Assembly: GCA_017420825.1 (NCBI GenBank)
Contig: JAFQNU010000152.1
Coordinates: forward strand, 1-12,968
Reading direction: 5' to 3'
DNA from: Clostridia bacterium
Lineage (GTDB): Bacteria; Bacillota; Clostridia; UBA1381
DNA length: 12,968 nucleotides
Under the pieces are notes generated by a model. It saw only the letters and a list, made by a program, of their open reading frames with translations, was not told where the DNA came from and did no database searches. Positions 7,943 through 12,968 of the stretch are shown piece by piece (position 1 is the first letter of the stretch; each line of letters begins with the position of its first letter). The translations under genes and the position numbers were made by a program.

Positions 7943-9062
7943 TTATTCCGTCAGCTTTCCAAGACTTGCAGCTTGCAAATAGGCATTTATAAATCCGTTT
8001 AAATCTCCGTCCATAACGGCTCCAATATTTCCCATTTCATAGCCGGTTCTGTGATCCTTAACAAGATTATATGGATGAAACACATAAGAACGTATCTGAC
8101 TGCCCCAGGCGATATCCTTCTGAACTCCCTTAATGTCCTCAATCTTTTCTTTTTGTTGCTGTTCCGCTATTTCCACCAGCTTAGATTTTAGCATTCTCAT
8201 AGCATATTCCCTATTCTGATGCTGTGAACGCTGTGTCTGACAGGACACAACTATACCAGTCGGAATATGTGTAATTCTGATAGCAGAGTCGGTTTTGTTA
8301 ATATGCTGACCGCCCGCTCCGCTTGCACGGTAGGTATCCACTCTCAAATCCTCTGTTTTTATATCAATTTCCACATCATCGTCAATTTCGGGCATAACCT
8401 CAATTGATGCAAATGACGTGTGACGTCTGCCCGCAGAATCAAACGGTGATATTCTTACAAGACGATGCACACCCTTCTCTGCCTTCAAATATCCGTATGC
8501 ATTGAGTCCCGATATCATAATTGTAGCACTCTTAACTCCTGCATCATCACCCGGAAGAAGGTCAAGAGTCGAAACGGTATAGCCGTTTTTTTGTGCATAC
8601 ATCTGATACATTCTAAGGAGCATCTCACACCAGTCCTGCGACTCTGTTCCGCCTGCACCTGAATGTAGGGTTATGATAGCATTATTCTTATCATAGTGAC
8701 CTGAAAGTAAGGTTTCAAGTGTCATAGTTTCAAGGGTTGATTTAACCTCTTCAACTGCCTTTGTAATTTCTGCAAGCATTCCCTCATCATTTTCCTCATT
8801 TGCAAGGTCAACCAAAACAATTGTGTCCTCCCATAAGGCTTTGAGCTGTTCGTACTTTTCCACTTTATCCTTTAACTGCTTTATTTTCTGCAGTACCTTT
8901 TGAGAATTTTCCATATCCTCCCAAAAGCTCTGCTCCGCACTTTGTGCTTCAAGCTTTTCTATCTCTGACACTGTATTGGCAATGTCAAAGTGAATCCCTC
9001 AGTTCTTTAATGTTATTCTCCATTCCGGCAAGCTGTAATTTATATTCATCATACTCTAACAT
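7943..9062 (-). CDS. prfB: Peptide chain release factor 2, with programmed +1 frameshift
   Basis: RF2 recognises UAA and UGA in the ribosomal A site and triggers release of the finished chain. The full protein is 372 residues in two frames: 25 codons from the ATG at 9062, then a UGA as codon 26 (8987-8985), then the main frame from GAC at 8986 to the stop at 7943. Skipping T8987 joins the two parts (RDSL then DIANT). The SPF anticodon-like tripeptide falls at 205-207 and the catalytic GGQ at 250-252, the same positions as in E. coli RF2, which supports this reconstruction. A start at the GTG at 8971 would lose the first 30 residues. GGAAGTGAT lies just before the ATG. The gene is 31 bp after secA and is probably co-transcribed with it. 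Confidence 0.96.
8984..8999 (-). promoter_or_regulatory. prfB autoregulatory +1 frameshift site
   Basis: On the minus strand the site reads AGG-GAT-TCA-CTT-TGA-C. The AGGGAT acts as an internal SD-like element, CTT is the slippery Leu codon, and TGA followed by C is a poor stop. When RF2 is scarce the ribosome pauses at TGA and shifts by one base, so RF2 controls its own synthesis. This is known for the family and is directly visible here. Confidence 0.95.
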
Positions 9063-9093
9063 TATTATCACTTCCAATCAACAAATTATTTTA

Positions 9094-11817
9094 TTATCTC
9101 CCACAGCAATGCTTATACTTTTTGCCACTTCCACAAGGACAAGGGTCATTTCTGCCAGGAGCCTTCTTAGCTCTTACAGGTTGTTTCCCAAGCGAGCCGT
9201 CACCACCTGTATCAAGAGGCTTTGCCACCTGCTCTCTCTTTATTTCCTCTCTTGGTTTCGGCTGAACTGTAAGAATATACCTTACGGTATCACGCTTAAT
9301 TGACTCTAACATTCCGTCATATAACTCACTTCCCACAGTTCTGTACTCAACAACAGGATCGTGCTGCCCGTATGCTCTTAAGCCTATTTCACGCTTAACA
9401 TGCTCCATCTCATCAAGGTGATCCATCCAGAGTGTATCAACAACTCTTAAAAGAATAACTCTCTCAAGCTCACGCATATTTTCACCGAACTGCTCCTCCT
9501 GAGCATTATAACGTTCTTCTGCAATCTTTTCAAGTCTTTCTCTTATTTCTTCCTTTGTAATTGTGTCAAGCTCTTTCTTATCAACCTCAAATTCGCCCTG
9601 TGCATTAAGATTTGTGTTTGCAAATTCAGTTAGTGCTCTCAAGTTCCAATCCTCAGGAATTTCTGAAATACCAATATAATCATCAATGGCAGAATCTATA
9701 ATTGAGTTCATCATATTTTTAACAGTGGCACTTACATCCTCACCGTCAAGAACCGATTGTCTTTGCTTATAGATTATCTTTCTCTGCTGATTCATAACCT
9801 CGTCATATTGCAGAACATGCTTACGTGAATCAAAGTTACGTCCTTCAAGGTTTTTCTGTGCATTTTCAATTGAGTTTGAAAGCATCTTAGCCTCAATTGC
9901 CTCTGTTTCCTCAAGACCAAGCACCTCTACCATTTTCTTAACTCTATCCGAGCCAAAAATTCTCATCAAGTCATCTTCAAGGGATAAGAAGAATTTTGAA
10001 GCACCCGGGTCTCCCTGACGTCCCGCACGACCTCTTAACTGATTATCAATACGTCTTGATTCATGTCTTTCAGTACCTATTATAAACAATCCGCCCAACT
10101 CACGAACCTTTTCCTGTTCCTCCTTAAGCTGTGCCTTAAACTGCTCATGATACTGAGTAAACAGTCTTCTTGCCTCTATAATTTCGGGATTATCAGTATC
10201 GGCAAAGCCTGTTGCCTCCGCAATAAGCTCATCCTCCATTCCCATTTTAGCAAGCTCATGCTTTGCCATATACTCAGCATTTCCGCCAAGAATAATATCT
10301 GTTCCACGACCTGCCATATTAGTTGCAATTGTAACCGCTCCGAGCTTACCTGCCTGTGCAACAATTTCAGCCTCTTTAGCATGGAATTTAGCATTTAATA
10401 CCTCATGCTTTATTCCCACTCTTTTTAGCATTGCCGAAAGCTTTTCAGATTTATCAATATTTACCGTACCTACAAGCACAGGCTGACCTTTTTCATGACA
10501 TTCTTTAATCTGTTCTATAACTGCAAGAAATTTCCCATTCTCTGTTTTGTAAACAGAATCAGAATAATCCTTTCTTGCAACTGGTTTATTTGTCGGAACT
10601 TCAACAACATCAAGCTTGTAAATTTCCTGGAACTCTGCTTCCTCTGTAAGCGCTGTACCTGTCATACCCGAAAGCTTATTGTATAGTCTGAAAAAGTTCT
10701 GGAATGTAATTGTTGCAAGAGTTCTTGATTCCTTCTCAACGGTTACACCCTCTTTTGCTTCAATTGCCTGGTGCAAACCATCAGAATATCTTCTGCCTGG
10801 CATAATTCTACCTGTAAATTCATCAACAATCATAACCTCGCCGTCTTTTACAACATATTGCTGGTCTCGGTGCATTATTCCATTTGCCTGCAATGCCTGA
10901 TTTACATGATGCTGAATTTTCATGTTTTCAGGATCCGACAGATTTTCAATATTGAAAAATCTTTCAGCCTTTTCAATTCCCGAATCTGTAAGCGACGCAG
11001 TTCTTGCCTTCTCATCAACAATATAATCTGCATCAACACCCTCATCAAGCTGTTTATCATCATGCTCTGTTACAACAAGCTTTTTAAGTCTCTTAACAAA
11101 CTGGTCTGCAACCTTATAAAGCTCGTTCGCATCATCACCCATACCTGAAATGATAAGCGGTGTTCTTGCCTCGTCAATCAAGATAGAGTCAACCTCGTCC
11201 ACAACCGCATAGTTGTGTCCTCTTTGCACCATTTGCTCTTTATAAGTAACCATGTTATCACGAAGATAGTCAAAGCCAAGCTCATTATTTGTTCCATATG
11301 TGATATCAGCATTATACGCCGCACGTCTCTGCTCATTATCAAGGTCATGAATGATAAGACCAACGCTAAGCCCTAAAAATCTGTAAACCTTTCCCATCCA
11401 CTCACTATCACGCTTTGCAAGGTAATCGTTAACTGTAACGATATGTACTCCCTTGCCCTCTAAAGCATTCAGATATGCCGGAAGAGTTGACACAAGAGTT
11501 TTTCCCTCTCCTGTTTTCATTTCCGCAATTCTTCCCTGATGCAAAATAATACCACCTATTACCTGTACATAAAAATGCTTCATACCAAGCACTCTCATGC
11601 TTGCCTCTCTCATAACAGCAAAAGCCTCCGGCAAAAGCTCATCAAGCGTTTCACCATTTTTTATTCTTTCTTTAAACTCTGCTGTTTTTGCCTTCAATTC
11701 ACTGTCAGAAAGTTTTTGCATTTCTTCATCAAGTGCCATAACCTTATCGGCTATCGGTCTCACTCTTTTAAGTTCTCTTTGAGAATACGTGCCAAAAATT
11801 TTGTCATATAAACCCAT
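9094..11817 (-). CDS. secA: Preprotein translocase ATPase SecA
   Basis: SecA is the cytoplasmic motor that pushes unfolded secretory proteins through the SecYEG channel. The N-terminal nucleotide-binding domain has GEGKT at 103-107 and the DEVD box at 207-210, followed by SILIDEARTPLIISG. The preprotein cross-linking region follows, then the second motor domain with TNMAGRGTD and QLRGRAGRQGD. The C-terminus (GRNDPCPCGSGKKYKHCC) is the zinc-binding tail with C893, C895, C904 and C905, used for SecB and ribosome contacts in other species. The 907-residue length is normal for this class. The ATG at 11817 has CAGGAG at a suitable distance. It is the first gene of a secA-prfB unit, an arrangement common in Bacillota. 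Confidence 0.98.
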   Translation of the reverse strand: MGLYDKIFGTYSQRELKRVRPIADKVMALDEEMQKLSDSELKAKTAEFKERIKNGETLDELLPEAFAVMREASMRVLGMKHFYVQVIGGIILHQGRIAEMKTGEGKTLVSTLPAYLNALEGKGVHIVTVNDYLAKRDSEWMGKVYRFLGLSVGLIIHDLDNEQRRAAYNADITYGTNNELGFDYLRDNMVTYKEQMVQRGHNYAVVDEVDSILIDEARTPLIISGMGDDANELYKVADQFVKRLKKLVVTEHDDKQLDEGVDADYIVDEKARTASLTDSGIEKAERFFNIENLSDPENMKIQHHVNQALQANGIMHRDQQYVVKDGEVMIVDEFTGRIMPGRRYSDGLHQAIEAKEGVTVEKESRTLATITFQNFFRLYNKLSGMTGTALTEEAEFQEIYKLDVVEVPTNKPVARKDYSDSVYKTENGKFLAVIEQIKECHEKGQPVLVGTVNIDKSEKLSAMLKRVGIKHEVLNAKFHAKEAEIVAQAGKLGAVTIATNMAGRGTDIILGGNAEYMAKHELAKMGMEDELIAEATGFADTDNPEIIEARRLFTQYHEQFKAQLKEEQEKVRELGGLFIIGTERHESRRIDNQLRGRAGRQGDPGASKFFLSLEDDLMRIFGSDRVKKMVEVLGLEETEAIEAKMLSNSIENAQKNLEGRNFDSRKHVLQYDEVMNQQRKIIYKQRQSVLDGEDVSATVKNMMNSIIDSAIDDYIGISEIPEDWNLRALTEFANTNLNAQGEFEVDKKELDTITKEEIRERLEKIAEERYNAQEEQFGENMRELERVILLRVVDTLWMDHLDEMEHVKREIGLRAYGQHDPVVEYRTVGSELYDGMLESIKRDTVRYILTVQPKPREEIKREQVAKPLDTGGDGSLGKQPVRAKKAPGRNDPCPCGSGKKYKHCCGR

Positions 11818-12052
11818 TCTTTTTCACTCCTGTAAATATAATAATCGCATACTGCCCTTTTAATACATACCAATAAGTATTACTGTAAATTTTATTTAAC
11901 CGCAATAATTCATATAATATCCATTATAACACAAAAACTTTTAAATTACTATACTTTTTTGAAAATTTTTCAATAATTTATATTAATTTTATATTTTTAA
12001 ATTTATAACTAATTATTATTAGCTTATTTTTAATCCTCTCTTTTGTTTACGC
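11818..12052 (-). promoter_or_regulatory. secA leader and probable promoter
   Basis: This 235-bp AT-rich stretch has no gene. The best promoter candidate on the minus strand is an extended -10 box TGTTATAAT (11931-11923); its -35 at 17-bp spacing (TAGTAA) is poor, as expected for extended -10 promoters. Transcription would begin about 100 bases before the secA start. A short AT hairpin (CTAAT-TATT-ATTAG) lies near 12008-12021. I see no riboswitch or SecM-like arrest ORF. Confidence 0.5.
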
Positions 12053-12086
12053 AAAAAATTCTGCAGTTGCTAAAACAACTGCAGAA
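12053..12086 (-). terminator. Intrinsic terminator of the phage-like gene
   Basis: A perfect 11-bp stem (12059-12069 with 12076-12086) with a 6-base loop, followed on the minus strand by a run that ends in six T (12058-12053). It starts 15 bp after the stop codon of the gene at 12102-12416 and separates that gene from the secA promoter. Confidence 0.85.
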
Positions 12087-12101
12087 ATCTTCATAAAGCA
12101 C

Positions 12102-12416
12102 TCATAGTCCCCTGTAAAGTAAATTAGATGGTAGATATAGTTTTAAAATTGAATATGCATTTCTCTGCGTTTTTTCGTTGTCATACGTAACACTCACACC
12201 ATCAATTGATTCACTTTTTATACCACAACTTTCACCATTTTTAAAATAAAATTCACTTAAAACACATACTGCTTCTCCAATCTCGCTATCCCTCCCCTGA
12301 CGCGCCGTCACAGAATTGATATATCTTACCGACTTATCACGATACTTGTTAAATTCACTTTCACTGTCAAATATTTTTCCCCCAAATTTAACAAGATAAT
12401 AATTGTAATCTATCAT
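12102..12416 (-). CDS. Orphan phage head-tail connector-like protein (gp6/YqbG type)
   Basis: A complete 104-residue protein. From memory of the family it resembles small phage head-tail connector proteins (gp6-like, YqbG-like). These share an N-terminal YxYY..FGG motif followed by a helix with F..Y (here IDYNYYLVKFGGKIF), a YI..VT segment, a helix around residues 46-59 (IGEAVCVLSEFYF), a KSES.DG.SVTY stretch near residues 67-77, and a C-terminal helix ending L...LLYRGL. Connectors form a ring under the phage portal, but no portal, capsid or tail gene lies nearby: the neighbours are secA and tRNA-Leu. The ATG at 12416 follows AAAGGAGG by four bases. The gene has its own consensus promoter and terminator, so it looks expressed and not decayed. 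It could be a domesticated phage gene or a lone remnant; the family call comes from pattern only. Confidence 0.6.
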   Translation of the reverse strand: MIDYNYYLVKFGGKIFDSESEFNKYRDKSVRYINSVTARQGRDSEIGEAVCVLSEFYFKNGESCGIKSESIDGVSVTYDNEKTQRNAYSILKLYLPSNLLYRGL

Positions 12417-12428
12417 TTTTCCTCCTTT

Positions 12429-12443
12429 GTTGCTTTACGCAAC
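12429..12443 (-). other. Leader hairpin touching the Shine-Dalgarno
   Basis: In the roughly 60-base leader of the phage-like gene, GTTGC and GCAAC form a perfect 5-bp stem with a 5-base loop. The stem ends immediately before AAAGGAGG (12428-12421). Its position could influence ribosome access or protect the 5' end; this is inference. Confidence 0.4.
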
Positions 12444-12481
12444 CAAACTTTCAAAAAAATTTATAAACACTGATTATTTAT

Positions 12482-12510
12482 ATTATATCATATTTCCGCC
12501 ACATTGTCAA
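12482..12510 (-). promoter_or_regulatory. Consensus sigma-A promoter of the phage-like gene
   Basis: On the minus strand TTGACA (12510-12505) and TATAAT (12487-12482) are separated by exactly 17 bp, the full consensus for the housekeeping sigma factor. Transcription should start near 12475, about 60 bases before the ATG at 12416. Confidence 0.88.
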
Positions 12511-12547
12511 TAGCGCAATGCAACAAAATATTTTTTTTAAATTTTAC

Positions 12548-12576
12548 TTGACATATTAAGATATTTGTGGTAAAAT
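12548..12576 (+). promoter_or_regulatory. Consensus promoter of tRNA-Leu
   Basis: TTGACA (12548-12553) and TAAAAT (12571-12576) are spaced by 17 bp on the plus strand. The tRNA begins 11 bases after the -10 box, so the 5' leader is only a few bases. The promoter is back to back with that of the phage-like gene; the two -35 boxes are 37 bp apart. Confidence 0.9.
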
Positions 12577-12586
12577 ATTAATCAAT

Positions 12587-12670
12587 GCGGCTGTGGCGGA
12601 ATTGGCAGACGCGCTAGACTTAGGATCTAGTGTCAACGACGTGGGGGTTCAAGTCCCTTCAGCCGCACCA
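12587..12670 (+). tRNA. tRNA-Leu, anticodon UAG, CCA encoded
   Basis: The acceptor arms GCGGCTG (12587-12593) and CAGCCGC (12660-12666) pair fully; the discriminator is A12667 and CCA is encoded at 12668-12670. The anticodon stem CTAGA/TCTAG (12614-12618 and 12626-12630) closes the loop CTTAGGA with anticodon TAG at 12621-12623, which reads CUA and other CUN codons. A long variable arm with a GTC-AAC-GAC stem (12632-12640) marks it as a class II tRNA. The T-loop is TTCAAGT (12648-12654), with a T-stem that includes two G-T pairs. Confidence 0.96.
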
Positions 12671-12948
12671 AACCGAGTTAAAGCGAACTTTAACTCGGTT
12701 TTTCTATTATTAATAATCCAAAATCCTGTTTTACCCTGCTCCACTCTTGTTATGTAAATTTTTCTTTTCTTTTTGTCTATTGTCATGATATCAAAAAGAA
12801 TTTCTGTTTTATCCCCGTCACGTCTTTGTACGCAAGACGGATTATCAGTGCAATACATAACACAATTTGCAGTCACTATATACTTTAGCTTTCCCTTTTC
12901 ATTGTATGTATAAGGTATATCGCCTGAATCAAGAAATATATATCTTAT
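12649..12948 (-). pseudogene. C-terminal fragment of an unrecognised protein, no start codon
   Basis: On the minus strand an open frame runs from just after the in-frame stops TAA-TAG (12954-12949) to a TGA inside the tRNA T-loop. The first possible start is a GTG at 12876, poorly placed behind AAAGGGA (about 14 bases), yet the sequence before it also looks protein-like (FLDSGDIPYTYNEKGKLKYI). The middle has three Cys near VMYCTDNPSC and a mixed beta-like stretch ending in GFWIINNRKTEL. The last 18 or so codons merely translate the terminator and tRNA, so the natural end is lost or lies near 12705. I recognise no family. It may be a truncated gene, or the end of one whose frame is broken close to the window edge. 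Outside this ORF I see nothing more at 12955-12968. Confidence 0.35.
12670..12703 (+). terminator. Intrinsic terminator of tRNA-Leu
   Basis: A 14-bp perfect stem (12670-12683 with 12688-12701) closes the loop CGAA. Five T (12699-12703) overlap and follow the end of the stem on the plus strand. It begins at the last base of the CCA end. Confidence 0.9.
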
Positions 12949-12968
12949 CTATTAGTCAATACTTTTTA

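Noticed and set aside
8971..9062. In-frame UGA in prfB as a sign of a pseudogene
   Set aside because: The stop, slippery CTT and SD-like element form the known RF2 frameshift signal, and both frames are otherwise intact.
11818..12052. Riboswitch or secretion-monitor leader upstream of secA
   Set aside because: I see no conserved aptamer-like helices and no upstream ORF with an SD; the region is plain AT-rich DNA with a promoter.

Overview
The window looks like a chromosomal housekeeping segment of a low-GC Bacillota, most likely a member of the Clostridia. The reasons are the AT-rich DNA, strong Shine-Dalgarno (SD) sequences, a long bifunctional Rel protein, one RlmCD-type rRNA methyltransferase, the YaaA-RecF pair typical of Bacillota, and a SecA ending in a zinc-binding tail. 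The species cannot be named from the sequence.

Layout from left to right. Positions 1-930 (+) hold the last two thirds of a MATE-family transporter. It converges on a minus-strand operon, and a long shared hairpin (937-970) separates them. The operon, read right to left, is recJ (7658-5952), relA/rel (5930-3696), yaaA (3662-3438), recF (3436-2354) and an rlmCD-like gene (2350-977). Gaps are 1 to 33 bp, so the genes are probably co-transcribed. Together they cover recombination and repair, the stringent response and rRNA modification. Positions 7659-7942 contain one plus-strand gene: a 39-codon microprotein made almost wholly of Asn and Gln in NNQQ repeats, with a near-ideal SD and a strong terminator. 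Next comes secA-prfB (11817-7943, minus). prfB carries the classic programmed +1 frameshift at codon 26, so the gene really begins at 9062.

The right part (11818-12968) is different. A solitary complete 104-codon gene (12416-12102, minus) resembles phage head-tail connector proteins but has no phage neighbours. It has a consensus promoter (TTGACA-17-TATAAT), a strong SD and its own terminator. Divergent from it, a second TTGACA-17-TAAAAT promoter drives tRNA-Leu(UAG) with an encoded CCA end and a terminator. Beyond the tRNA, on the minus strand, is the C-terminal part of an unrecognised protein with no start codon. Its reading frame runs back into the tRNA, which suggests a truncated remnant.

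The items most worth a second look are the NNQQ microprotein, the lone phage-like gene beside a tRNA, and the position of yaaA-recF behind recJ-relA instead of beside dnaN and gyrB. I found no CRISPR array, transposase or complete mobile element.
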